Under the pieces are notes generated by a model. That model saw nothing but the letters and a program-made list of their open reading frames with translations. It was not told the DNA's origin and did no database searches. From positions 1 to 37,847 of the forward strand of contig JAFTDL010000329.1 of the NCBI GenBank assembly GCA_017454215.1: a stretch of DNA of 37,847 nucleotides, read 5' to 3'. The DNA is from Lentisphaeria bacterium (GTDB taxonomy: Bacteria > Verrucomicrobiota > Lentisphaeria > Victivallales > Victivallaceae). Within the stretch, counting starts at the first letter, position 1, and every line of letters starts with the position of its first letter. The position numbers were made by a program, and so were the translations under genes. This document shows positions 17,011 to 24,971 of this stretch, one piece after another.

Positions 17011-17331
17011 TCAGTCGGACAGTTTGTTGCCGTTGGCGTCCGCGGGACGATCATAAATGATGATCATGTTGCGGAGAATGCGCTGGTCAAGTTTGTACTT
17101 GTCCTTGATGTCCCTGACCTTGGCGGCGGGCAGTTCGAAGACGAAATCGAAGTAGAGGCCGGCGCGGCGCTTGTCGATCTCATAGGTGAACTGACGGCGG
17201 CCCATGGGGGTCGCGGACTCGAGCTTTCCGCCCAGGGACTCGATCAATTCGCCGAATTCCCTGCTGAAAGCATTGCCTTCGTCATCCGCTTTGCGGATGT
17301 CCAGAATGAATACCGCTTCGTACTTTTTCAA
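17011..17331 (-). CDS. rpsF: 30S ribosomal protein S6
   Basis: A protein of 106 residues with the S6 ferredoxin-like fold signature: KKYEAVFILDIR at the N-terminus, RRQFTYEIDKRRAGLYFDFVFEL in the middle, and YKLDQRILRNMIIIYD near the end. The start codon is TTG (17331-17329), since no ATG or GTG fits the conserved N-terminus; AGAGG lies about seven bases before it. A TTG start may lower initiation and help balance S6 within the operon. It is followed by ssb after 49 bases. Confidence 0.95.
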   Translation of the reverse strand: MKKYEAVFILDIRKADDEGNAFSREFGELIESLGGKLESATPMGRRQFTYEIDKRRAGLYFDFVFELPAAKVRDIKDKYKLDQRILRNMIIIYDRPADANGNKLSD

Positions 17332-17348
17332 AATAGAACCTCTTTTGT

Positions 17349-17975
17349 TTAAGGGTTGTTGTCGGCGATCTGCTCCTCGGGACGGGCATTGTATCTGTTC
17401 ATGGCCCTGTCCATACCGGCGCTCAACACCATTTTAACCGCTTCCGCCGCCGTATCCAGCGCGGCGGAAAATTTCCGTTCCCCGTCACCCTCGAATCCGG
17501 ACAGAACGTAATCGACCGTCTTTCCGGAACCGGGATGCCCGATGCCGATCCGCAGCCGCTTGATCCTGTCGGTCCCCAGCATGGCTATCACGGACTCCAA
17601 TCCGTGATGCCCGCCCGCGGAACCGCCGTTTCTCAGCTTGATCCTGCCGGGTTCCAGATCCATGTCGTCGAGAACGACCAGCACTTTTTCAGGCCGGATC
17701 TGCGCCCTGCGGCAGAACCCCGCGACCGCGTTGCCGCTCAAATTCATATAGGTCAAAGGCATCTGCAGATAGAGGCTTCTGCCCCTGAACCTTCCTGAAA
17801 ACAGCCGGCTTTCGGAGATCCGGGTCTCCTCGAATCTCCCCGCCGGAAACCCGGCGAGCAGCCGTTCGATCACCATGAACCCCGCGTTGTGACGGCTGTG
17901 TTCATACTCGCCGCCCGGATTTCCGAGCCCGACGACGAGTTCCACCGAAGTATCACAGCTGGGGGTGACGTTCAT
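17349..17975 (-). CDS. pth: Peptidyl-tRNA hydrolase
   Basis: A protein of 208 residues that releases peptides from prematurely dropped peptidyl-tRNA. Signature residues are in GLGNPGGEYEHSRHNAGF (Asn19, catalytic His29), PLTYMNLSG and VLDDMDL with the conserved Asp near 103, then GSAGGHHGL. It lies nine bases after rplY. That small gap has no clear Shine-Dalgarno sequence, so translation may depend on coupling to rplY. An alternative later start is possible but would trim only the first ten residues. Confidence 0.95.
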   Translation of the reverse strand: MNVTPSCDTSVELVVGLGNPGGEYEHSRHNAGFMVIERLLAGFPAGRFEETRISESRLFSGRFRGRSLYLQMPLTYMNLSGNAVAGFCRRAQIRPEKVLVVLDDMDLEPGRIKLRNGGSAGGHHGLESVIAMLGTDRIKRLRIGIGHPGSGKTVDYVLSGFEGDGERKFSAALDTAAEAVKMVLSAGMDRAMNRYNARPEEQIADNNP

Positions 17976-17984
17976 AGGACGGCG

Positions 17985-18647
17985 TTACTTCTTTTCGGCT
18001 TTTTCCTTTTCCGCGGCGCGGGCCTCGGTCTTCTTCTCGTTGATGGCTTCCGGCTCGGTCGGAGCGGCTTCCTCGGTCACCTCGGGTTCGGCCTCGATCT
18101 GCGGCATCACCACATGGAAGACGATCTCCTCGGGATCGACGTTGGTGCGGACGCCCTCGGGCAGCACGATGTCTTTGACGGCCAGCGCCTGACCGATGTC
18201 GAGCGAAGACACGTCGACCTTGATGAGTTCGGGCAGATCGGCGGGACGGCAGAGCACTTCCAGTTCGTGCAGTTCCTGCTCGAGGATACCGCCGTGGGCG
18301 GCGCCGTAGCAGTCGCCGACCGCGTGCAGAGCGACCTTGGCGCTGATCTCCTTGTTGAGATCGACCTGCTGGAAGTCGATGTGGACGACGTAGTTCTTGA
18401 GGTGGTTGAACTGAACTTCACGGATGAGTACAGGCGTCTCGCGTCCCTCTTCGACCAGCGTGATGATCTGGGAGCCGTGCGCGGACACGACCTTCCACTC
18501 GTCGGCGCTGACCTGGACGGAGCGGGGTTCCACCCCCTTGCTGTAGACGACCGCCGGAATGATCCCGGCGCGGCGGAGACGGCGCGAGGCGTTGTCTCCG
18601 AACGCGGCCCGTGCCTGAGCCGCCAGTTTATGCGTTTCCCTGCTCAT
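17985..18647 (-). CDS. rplY: 50S ribosomal protein L25 (Ctc/TL5 form)
   Basis: A protein of 220 residues, the long two-domain form of L25 that binds 5S rRNA. The N-terminal 5S-binding domain has SRRLRRAGIIPAVVYSKG and HLKNYVVHIDFQQVDL. The C-terminal TL5/CTC domain has VDVSSLDIGQALAVKDI and ends in a charged Ala/Glu/Lys tail. The start has AAGGAAAT upstream. It lies between prs and pth, the usual bacterial order prs-rplY-pth. Confidence 0.95.
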   Translation of the reverse strand: MSRETHKLAAQARAAFGDNASRRLRRAGIIPAVVYSKGVEPRSVQVSADEWKVVSAHGSQIITLVEEGRETPVLIREVQFNHLKNYVVHIDFQQVDLNKEISAKVALHAVGDCYGAAHGGILEQELHELEVLCRPADLPELIKVDVSSLDIGQALAVKDIVLPEGVRTNVDPEEIVFHVVMPQIEAEPEVTEEAAPTEPEAINEKKTEARAAEKEKAEKK

Positions 18648-18696
18648 GGATTTCCTTTCTTTGTTGGTTTATCCCGATTTGCAAAGGGTTCACTTT

Positions 18697-19653
18697 TCAG
18701 TGTTTGTCTATGTAAAACAGCGAGGAAATGGACTTTCCATCGTGTATGCGGCGGATGGCTTCGCCCAGCAGAGGAGCGATGCCGATGACTTTGATCTTGC
18801 CGTCCAGCGTGTCGGGCACGGGAACGGCGTCGGTGGTGACCAGCTGTTCGATCTCGGGGGTGGCCAGCAGTTTGGCCTTGCCCACGTCGTTGAGCAGACA
18901 GTGCGAGACGGCGGCGTAGATGCGGGTGGCGCCGTTGGCTTTGAGGATCTTGGCGGCGGCGCACAGGGTCCCGGCGGTGCTGGTCAGGTCGTCGGTGATG
19001 ACGCAGATGCGGTCCTTGACGTCGCCCACCAGGTGGCTGGAGGCCACGGTGGTGGCGTTGATGCGCCGTTTGGTGACCACGGCCAGCCCCGCTTCGAGCA
19101 TGTCGCCGTAGACCATGGCCATCTTGGCGCTGCCGGAATCGGGGGCCACGACCACGCCGTTGTCGCCGATGAGGGACTTCAGATAGGGCACCATGACGGG
19201 CCGCGCATAGAGGTGATCGACGGGAATGTCGAAGAAGCCCTGGATCTGCTGGGCGTGAAGATCGACGGTCAGGACCCGGTCGGCTCCGGCGACGGTGAGA
19301 AGATTGGCGACCAGTTTCGCGGTGATGGGAACTCTCGGACGGTCCTTGCGGTCCTGACGGGCGTAGCCGAAGTAGGGCAGGACGGCGGTGATGCGCGCCG
19401 CGCTGGCCCGGCGGGCCGCGTCGATCATGATGAGTAGTTCCATGATGTTGTCATTGGGAGGGTTGCACGTCGGCTGGATGAGAAAGACGTCGGCGCGGCG
19501 GACATTCTCCTCGAACTGCACAAAGATCTCCCCGTCGGGGAAGTGCGTGATGTGAACACGTCCGAGTTCGATGCCCAAATACTCCGCGATCTGCTGAGAG
19601 AGCTGCGGATGGGCGCACCCGGAATAGACCCGGATGTGTTTGGCTTCTTCCAT
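18697..19653 (-). CDS. prs: Ribose-phosphate pyrophosphokinase
   Basis: A protein of 318 residues that makes PRPP from ribose 5-phosphate and ATP, feeding purine, pyrimidine, NAD, His and Trp synthesis. Conserved parts are HFPDGEIFVQF, DNIMELLIMIDAARRASA, YFGYARQDRKDRPRVPI, DLHAQQIQGFFDIPVDHLYA and the PRPP-binding loop VITDDLTSTAGTL. It is the first gene of the long minus-strand run and has a promoter at 19954-19983 with a leader of nearly 300 nt. Confidence 0.97.
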   Translation of the reverse strand: MEEAKHIRVYSGCAHPQLSQQIAEYLGIELGRVHITHFPDGEIFVQFEENVRRADVFLIQPTCNPPNDNIMELLIMIDAARRASAARITAVLPYFGYARQDRKDRPRVPITAKLVANLLTVAGADRVLTVDLHAQQIQGFFDIPVDHLYARPVMVPYLKSLIGDNGVVVAPDSGSAKMAMVYGDMLEAGLAVVTKRRINATTVASSHLVGDVKDRICVITDDLTSTAGTLCAAAKILKANGATRIYAAVSHCLLNDVGKAKLLATPEIEQLVTTDAVPVPDTLDGKIKVIGIAPLLGEAIRRIHDGKSISSLFYIDKH

Positions 19654-19946
19654 TTTTTACCCCCGTAAAAGATTACACTGAACTTCCGACTGCCGCAAAA
19701 GGAGGAGCGTCAGCAGTCGCCGGACGTACGGAGGAGACGGAAGAAACGGCCCCCGGAGCCCCTTCGGCATACGCGGTCCGGCCGTTTCCGGAAACCCCTC
19801 GGTACGGCAGCGGCACCGGAAAAGTCCCTTGCGGGCCCCTCTTTTGCCGCCGCCTTCGATCCCGACTCGAACCGGATGCGGTCCTGCGACCGGCGTCCGC
19901 GGGGATCGAGGTTCCGGGACTGACGAAACAGTCCTTTTTACAACGC
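19654..19946 (-). other. Long untranslated leader of prs
   Basis: About 290 bases separate the predicted transcription start from the prs ATG. Near the 5' end is a perfect hairpin, GGACTG/CAGTCC with a 6-nt loop (19936-19919). The remainder is GC-rich with several short inverted segments. I see no tRNA, no known riboswitch core and no convincing short gene; a frame of 108 codons crossing the promoter is a compositional artefact. Regulation of prs through this leader is possible but unproven. Confidence 0.4.
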
Positions 19947-19953
19947 CATGAAC

Positions 19954-19983
19954 ATAATATAGCACGCCCCCGTCAAAAGTCAA
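19954..19983 (-). promoter_or_regulatory. Promoter upstream of prs
   Basis: On the minus strand TTGACT (19983-19978, five of six to consensus) is followed by TATATTAT; TATATT (19961-19956) gives a 16-base spacer and TATTAT (19959-19954) an 18-base one. This is the strongest sigma-70-like promoter in the window and could drive the fourteen-gene run down to 6726. The bases beyond it, 19984-20127, up to the end of the ABC operon, are GC-rich and hold no recognisable gene or T-tailed terminator. Confidence 0.65.
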
Positions 19984-20127
19984 GGCCGGAACCCCGGAGC
20001 CCCGACGCGTCTCTCAGGGAGGGCGGGGACACCTGATGCGGGCGCCCCGCTTGTCAGCGGCGAGCGGCCGCGGGACCGCGGACCTGACATGATCTTCGCG
20101 GCCCTGCGGGCGATCCCGCTCCATGCC

Positions 20128-20886
20128 TCACGTCTTCGCAAAGCGGAAAGTCCGGGCGGGGAAGGCGGTGAATCCGTTCAGGGGGTAGAGACGGACGAGG
20201 TTTCCGGGCGTCATGACCCGGTCGGGAGGACCGTCGGCGAAAATTCGTCCCTCCGCGAGCAGAAGGACCCGCGAAGCGTAATGCAGGGCAAGGTCGAGGT
20301 CGTGGGAGATGACGAGGATGTTCCGTTCCGCGGCGAGGGTCGAGAGCATCTCGAAGATGAAGGCCGCCTGCGCCGGATCCTGAGCGGAAACGGGTTCGTC
20401 CAGCAGAAGGATCCCGCTTTCGAGGGCCAGCACCGAAGCCAGCACGGCGCGCTGGAATTCCCCGCCTGAGAGACGGTTTGCGGGGCGGGAGGCAAAGGCG
20501 GTCATGCCCGCGGCGGCGAGGGCTTTCGCCACGGCCTGCCGGTCCTCCGCGCCGGGCGGTGAGAGGCGCGGCAGTTTCGCCGTGCGCCCGAAAAGCACGA
20601 ACTCCTCCACGGAGAGATCCAGTCCGGGCGGGTTCTGCTGCAGCATGACGCCGATGCGGCGGGCGCGGGCATTGGCCGAAAACTCCCCGATGTCCCGGCC
20701 GTCGAGAAGAATTTTTCCCGAACGGGGCGCGAGAAGACGGCAGAGCAGTTTCAGCAGGGTGCTCTTGCCCGCGCCGTTGGCTCCCAGCAGAAAGGTCAAC
20801 CCGCCCGGTGCAAGTTCGAAGGACACATGATCGAGCACCGTTCGGGCGCCGTAGCCGAAGGAGATGTCTTCCGCAGCAAGATTCAC
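20128..20886 (-). CDS. ABC importer ATPase, BtuD/FecE type
   Basis: An ATPase of 252 residues that powers a type II metal-chelate/vitamin B12-class importer. Walker A GANGAGKST lies at 35-43; the Q-loop lies near MLQQNPPGLDLS, the signature is LSGGEFQRA, Walker B is ILLLDEP and the H-loop is ISHD. The start is GTG at 20886, chosen because AGGAGG lies five bases ahead and it overlaps the permease stop (GTGA). Longer upstream extension inside the permease is rejected. The substrate (cobalamin, heme or siderophore) cannot be fixed from the ATPase. Confidence 0.9.
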   Translation of the reverse strand: MNLAAEDISFGYGARTVLDHVSFELAPGGLTFLLGANGAGKSTLLKLLCRLLAPRSGKILLDGRDIGEFSANARARRIGVMLQQNPPGLDLSVEEFVLFGRTAKLPRLSPPGAEDRQAVAKALAAAGMTAFASRPANRLSGGEFQRAVLASVLALESGILLLDEPVSAQDPAQAAFIFEMLSTLAAERNILVISHDLDLALHYASRVLLLAEGRIFADGPPDRVMTPGNLVRLYPLNGFTAFPARTFRFAKT

Positions 20887-21824
20887 GCGCACCTCCTCCG
20901 CGAGAGCAGAAAGAGAAAGAGGATCCCGCCCGCGCAGGAACTGACCACGCCCACGGGCATCTCCTTCGCGCCGGAAAACAGGACCGACAAAAGGTCGCAC
21001 AGCTGGAGGAAACACCCGCCGGCGAGGAACGCGGGCAGCAGGATCCGGCGGTGGTCGCTCCCCGCAAGGAGCCTCACGATGTGGGGCATCACCAGTCCGG
21101 CGAAGCCGATGATCCCCGCCGCAGCCACGCAGGACGAGGCCAGCAGCGAGGCGAGCATCACGAAGAAAAGCCGCATTTTCCGCACCGGAACACCGCGGAC
21201 GGCGGCGGCTTCGTCGCCCACGGCCAGTGCGTTGAGTTCATTGGCGAAGAACCGGGTCGAGAGCAATGCGGCGGCGGCGAGGGCTCCCAGAACGCACAGC
21301 AGGGCGGGCGAACCGCCCTGAAGGTCGCCGAGGATCCACCACGTGACGCCGGCCAGCTGCACGGAGTCGGAGATCGAGACAAGATAGATCAGCATGCTCG
21401 AAACGACGATCCCGGTGACCACGCCGCTGAGCAGCAGCCGGTCGGTGGAACGGGCGCTGCCGCTGATGACGAGGACCGCGGCAAGGGTGGCCAGCGCCCC
21501 CGCGAAGGCTCCCGCCGGAACGCAGAGAAACAGCAGACTTGCCGGAACGAAAACGAACACCGCCGCCGCGCCGACGGCCGCGCCGGAGGAGATGCCCAGA
21601 ATGTAGGGATCGGCCAGCGGATTGCGGAACACCGCCTGAAAGACCGTGCCCGACAGCGCCAGCGAGCCGCCGACAAGGAATCCCAGCAGACTGCGGAACA
21701 GCCTGAAACGGAACAGGACTTCGGCTCCGGGCCGGAAGATGCCGCCGCGGGCGGAGAGCAGAAGCAGTATCACGACGGCGGCGAGAGCTGCCGCCGTCAG
21801 GATCCGGGCACGGCCGTATTTCAT
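20883..21824 (-). CDS. ABC importer permease, BtuC/FecD (FecCD) family
   Basis: An integral membrane permease of 313 residues with about nine to ten hydrophobic helices. Family landmarks are RLFRSLLGFLVGGSLALSG, FRNPLADPYILGISSGA, LAGVTWWILGDL, and the coupling region AAGIIGFAGLVMPHIVRLL near the C-terminus that contacts the ATPase. The ATG at 21824 overlaps the binding-protein stop (ATGA), and the stop overlaps the ATPase start. The three genes form one transport operon, binding protein first. Confidence 0.92.
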   Translation of the reverse strand: MKYGRARILTAAALAAVVILLLLSARGGIFRPGAEVLFRFRLFRSLLGFLVGGSLALSGTVFQAVFRNPLADPYILGISSGAAVGAAAVFVFVPASLLFLCVPAGAFAGALATLAAVLVISGSARSTDRLLLSGVVTGIVVSSMLIYLVSISDSVQLAGVTWWILGDLQGGSPALLCVLGALAAAALLSTRFFANELNALAVGDEAAAVRGVPVRKMRLFFVMLASLLASSCVAAAGIIGFAGLVMPHIVRLLAGSDHRRILLPAFLAGGCFLQLCDLLSVLFSGAKEMPVGVVSSCAGGILFLFLLSRRRCA

Positions 21825-22642
21825 TTCTCGAGAGCCTTTCTCAGCTGAAGGACCCCCTCGGTGAACCGGGGACCGGGACGCTGGAGAAGTTCGCTCCGGG
21901 AAAAGTGAACGACGCGGCCCTTTTTCACCGCCTCCGTATGACGCAGCACCGGATGCTCCCGGCAGAGCACAGGATCGCTGAAGACCAGCAGGGTGTCGGC
22001 CCCGCATCCGAGCAGAAATTCGGCCGAAGGTTTGAAATATCCCTTCGTTCCCTTCAGATCGCAGCACCGGGCTCCGGTCAGCGCGACGAGTTCGGCGAGA
22101 AAGGTGTTCTCTCCCGCGGCGATGGGGGGCTTGAACCATATCAGGCAGAGGATCCTGCGGTCGAGTTTTTTCCACTTGGCGCAGGACGCGACGAAGGAAT
22201 CAATGCGTTCCATTTCGGCGCGGGCCTGCCCTTCCCTGCCGATGAGTTTGCCGACGGCGGCGCAGGCTTCGCGGTACTCGGAAACGCTCCGGCAGGGCAG
22301 AAAGAGGACCTTGATCCCGCACCGGGCAAGCGCGTTGGCGGCGGCCGGAACGATGAGATCGCAGGTGATGACCGCATCGGGCCGCAGGGAAAGGAGTTTT
22401 TCGGTATCCGGCCGGGCGAAATCTCCCGCCGTCGGCAGACTTCTGATTTCCGCAGGATGATCGCAGGCCGAACTGCGGCCCACAAGACAGTTTTTTCCCC
22501 CGAGATGACAGACCAGTTCCGTCAGCGAGGGCGAGAGCGAAACGATCCGGACCGCCTCTCCCGCACAAACGCTTCCGGCAAGCAGGACAAAAAAGAAAGC
22601 CGCCGCTTTTTTTTTCCAACCGATCCCCGCAAAAAACTTCAT
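21821..22642 (-). CDS. ABC importer substrate-binding protein, BtuF/FecB type
   Basis: A protein of 273 residues with a signal peptide (KKKAAAFFFVLLAGSVCAGEA) and no clear lipobox. The mature protein begins VRIVSLSPSLTELVCHLG, the usual start of a class III helical-backbone binding protein such as BtuF. RPDAVITC and the FKPSAEFLLGCGADTLLVFSDP block follow. It would capture a cobalamin-, heme- or siderophore-like ligand in the periplasm. The ATG at 22642 is preferred over upstream frames; GGAG lies eight bases ahead. No TonB receptor is nearby. Confidence 0.88.
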   Translation of the reverse strand: MKFFAGIGWKKKAAAFFFVLLAGSVCAGEAVRIVSLSPSLTELVCHLGGKNCLVGRSSACDHPAEIRSLPTAGDFARPDTEKLLSLRPDAVITCDLIVPAAANALARCGIKVLFLPCRSVSEYREACAAVGKLIGREGQARAEMERIDSFVASCAKWKKLDRRILCLIWFKPPIAAGENTFLAELVALTGARCCDLKGTKGYFKPSAEFLLGCGADTLLVFSDPVLCREHPVLRHTEAVKKGRVVHFSRSELLQRPGPRFTEGVLQLRKALEK

Positions 22643-22672
22643 CACTTTTTCTCCGGCTGAATCCCTCTCCAT

Positions 22673-22701
22673 AATTTACAGGGGTTCGGGCGCAAATACA
22701 A
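22673..22701 (-). promoter_or_regulatory. Possible promoter of the BtuFCD-like operon
   Basis: TTGTAT (22701-22696) and TAAATT (22678-22673) are 17 bases apart on the minus strand, about 30 bases ahead of the binding-protein start. The match is modest. The short leader leaves no room for a cobalamin riboswitch after this site. Confidence 0.35.
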
Positions 22702-22795
22702 ATCAGTTTTCTCCGGACGGGTGACGAAGACGGGGAGTTTTGACAAGACCCGTAAGAAGAACATGCTGCAGTCAAAGAAAAGGAGATGGCTCGAA

Positions 22796-23356
22796 ATGAA
22801 CACTTTTTTCAACTGGACGTTCAACGTGCACAGAAGCAGCGGTGACCGGCCGAAGATGGACGCGGAGGACCTTTCCGCCGCGGTGAAAGAAGGTCCTCCC
22901 GCAACCGGAAGCGGGCGGACCGGACCGGCGGAGCAGGCGAAAGACGAGGAGGCCCCCTCCTTCATCCGGCAGGCGGCGGCACGCACGTCCGGTGCCGCGG
23001 AGATCCGGCCGTTCCCCGGCAACGGCGGAAAACCGCGGGCGGAACAGGCGGAAGACGAAATTCCCGCTCCCGCCCGTCCCCGGGGAACGGCGGCGTCCGG
23101 CGCCTCCGGACCCCGGCGGACGGAACGGCGGGGGAATGACGAAGAGTCCTCTCCGTTCCGCACCGCCGCGGCAAACGAGGCCGGAAGGAGGGAGCCCCTG
23201 CCGGTCTCAACGGGCGGCGGGGCTGAACTGCCCGGAGCTTCGCGGACGGCCTCCGACATCGGCGCCATCGCCGACTGCGCCCGGAAACAGGTGCGCTTTC
23301 TGCGCCGGATGAACGATCTGCTCAAGTCCCGCGCCGACGGGGCGTATTATCTCTGA
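22796..23356 (+). CDS. Disordered Arg/Gly/Pro-rich protein heading the phage-like cassette
   Basis: A protein of 186 residues. After a short N-terminus (MNTFFNWTFNVHRS) it is almost wholly low-complexity and charged (Glu, Arg, Gly, Ala, Pro), predicted disordered, and ends with a likely amphipathic helix (ADCARKQVRFLRRMNDLLKS). I do not recognise it. The ATG at 22796 has AGGAG ten bases upstream; in-frame ATGs at 22721 and 22764 are alternatives. It is divergent from the transporter operon and lies 17 bases ahead of the next cassette gene, with which it is probably co-transcribed. A perfect TTGACA occurs at 22740-22745, but no good -10 follows it. Confidence 0.6.
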   Translation: MNTFFNWTFNVHRSSGDRPKMDAEDLSAAVKEGPPATGSGRTGPAEQAKDEEAPSFIRQAAARTSGAAEIRPFPGNGGKPRAEQAEDEIPAPARPRGTAASGASGPRRTERRGNDEESSPFRTAAANEAGRREPLPVSTGGGAELPGASRTASDIGAIADCARKQVRFLRRMNDLLKSRADGAYYL

Positions 23357-23373
23357 CACGGAAAGGATGCAAT

Positions 23374-24183
23374 ATGGAGATATTTCTCTCAGCCAACCGG
23401 ATCAAGTCCATGAACGCCGGGCGGAACATCACTTCGGCGGTCCTGACCTACCACACCCGGGGCGCCCTGCCGGAAGAATATTCGGACGAACAGGTGCTCC
23501 GGGCCGTTCTTGACGCCGCTCCGCCCAGGACGGGCGCGGCTGAACTGATCAGCGCTTCGGTCGTCGAGTACCACGGGGCGGGGGTTTACGAGATCGAAGT
23601 CAGCTACGAATACACGCCTGTGACCTTCCGCGGCCGCCTGGCCTCGCGGCGGCCCCGGGACGAAAACTGGTACATGGCCGGCTCGAACACCACGGAACAT
23701 ACCCTTACCGCGCTGGAAACGACCGCATGGGGCGACAACGCGCCTTCCGCCGGAAATCTCGTCAACTGGAACGGCAGGACAGGTCCCCTGTGCGCCGTTT
23801 CGGGAGCCGACATCATCAACTCAACGGTCAGAGAAAACTGTCTGCTCACCATCCATGCACAGGATTACACGTCGGCCTTCCGCAGAAAGATCGCGACTCT
23901 CACGGGAAGCGTCAACGACCGCGTTTTTCACGGCTGGGCCGCGGGAGAGGTGCTGTTTCTCGGCTGCAACTCCGGTCTTCCGGGAGTCAACGACCGGGGG
24001 GAGGAACTGATCGACGTCACCTTCAAATTCGCCATCCGCCGCAACCGGGATTCCCTGCTCATCAACGGCAAACGGATCTCCGCCGCGGGCTGGGACGTCG
24101 TGTGGCCGCTGGGAACGGAATTCGTTTACACGAGCAGAGTCTATCCGCGCGGCGACCTCAATCTGCTGGGAGTGGGCCGATAA
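23374..24183 (+). CDS. Putative phage-type virion protein (269 residues)
   Basis: A protein of 269 residues, soluble, with no signal peptide or membrane span. It is rich in beta-type sequence (VVEYHGAGVYEIEVSYEY, TVRENCLLTIHAQDYTSAF, LIDVTFKFAIRRN). It closes with GWDVVW, VYTSRVYPRGDLNLLGVGR, a pattern I associate with tail or baseplate proteins of phage-like clusters in Planctomycetes/Verrucomicrobia; that is memory, not a search. AAGGATG precedes the ATG. Its stop overlaps the next start (TAATG at 24181-24185). Its neighbours downstream are fibre-like, which supports a structural role. Confidence 0.65.
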   Translation: MEIFLSANRIKSMNAGRNITSAVLTYHTRGALPEEYSDEQVLRAVLDAAPPRTGAAELISASVVEYHGAGVYEIEVSYEYTPVTFRGRLASRRPRDENWYMAGSNTTEHTLTALETTAWGDNAPSAGNLVNWNGRTGPLCAVSGADIINSTVRENCLLTIHAQDYTSAFRRKIATLTGSVNDRVFHGWAAGEVLFLGCNSGLPGVNDRGEELIDVTFKFAIRRNRDSLLINGKRISAAGWDVVWPLGTEFVYTSRVYPRGDLNLLGVGR

Positions 24184-24971
24184 TGGATACCAGCATAAGC
24201 GTTTCCCCCGGCGACGCCTGGCGTCCCGAGTCGGCCGGCCGCTTCAACCGCGTGTCGGACATGCTCAACACCATCGGCGTCATCGGTCCGGCGGGGCAGT
24301 GTTTTCCCGCCGAGGCGAGCGCCGTCATCATCCGCAGAAACGCAGGCGATACAACGATCCCGGCGGCAAGCTGCGTGACATTCGACGGCGTTGACATGCG
24401 GCCCGGTATCGAAGACCCCTGCGGCGTGACGCTGGCCGAATGCGCTCCGGGAGCGGAGGGCCCCGTTCAGGTGAGCGGCATCGCGGAGGTCGCGTACACC
24501 TTCCCGCGGCCATCCGACGTGCTGGTGCTTAAAGGCGGTTCGCGCAATGATCCGACCAGCGTCCTTCTGAACAGCACCGGGCACAACACGCACCGCAACT
24601 ACTTCAGGGTCACGGCGACGGGATGGGATGACAACGGGTACATCACGGGCATTTCCGTCACCGACGGCGGAAATCCCGAGAGCATTTACTGCGGCGTCAC
24701 GGACGTGGGCGATGTTCCCGCCGGAACTCTGAGCGGGACATTTTACGAGGGATACATCTGTCTGCGTCTGGTCGTGGACGATTCCGGCAACACGCCGGCC
24801 TATTCGCATCAGATCGAGTACAGTTCCTCCGTACCGTCGCCGCGAGATCCCGTGGTCATTCTCGCGGAGATCGTTCCGCGCTTCGGCAGGCGCGCCGTCG
24901 TCCAGCGCTGGACGGGCGGCATGATCCACTGGCGTGACAGGTTCGTCATCGGCTTCGGGCGGGGGAACTGA
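24183..24971 (+). CDS. Putative phage-type virion protein (262 residues)
   Basis: A protein of 262 residues with no recognised domain. It begins MDTSISVSPGDAWRPESAGRF and is rich in beta-strand-type segments (AEVAYTFPRPSDVLVLKGG, GTFYEGYICLRLVVDD). It contains no Cys-rich or catalytic motif that I can name. It overlaps the upstream gene by one base and the downstream gene by three (TGATG at 24969-24973), so the three proteins of this block are likely made in fixed ratio. A tail or adhesin component is inferred from position alone. Confidence 0.6.
   Translation: MDTSISVSPGDAWRPESAGRFNRVSDMLNTIGVIGPAGQCFPAEASAVIIRRNAGDTTIPAASCVTFDGVDMRPGIEDPCGVTLAECAPGAEGPVQVSGIAEVAYTFPRPSDVLVLKGGSRNDPTSVLLNSTGHNTHRNYFRVTATGWDDNGYITGISVTDGGNPESIYCGVTDVGDVPAGTLSGTFYEGYICLRLVVDDSGNTPAYSHQIEYSSSVPSPRDPVVILAEIVPRFGRRAVVQRWTGGMIHWRDRFVIGFGRGN

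Noticed and set aside
19850..19900. GGTTCGAGTC in the prs leader, like a tRNA T-loop
   Set aside because: Flanking stems do not pair over five bases, and no acceptor or anticodon arm can be built around it.
19657..19983. Minus-strand 108-codon frame upstream of prs
   Set aside because: It starts within the promoter -35 element and its protein has no recognisable feature; the region is better read as a leader.
22643..22795. Cobalamin riboswitch before the ABC importer
   Set aside because: The leader is short and the conserved B12-box-like core is not seen.
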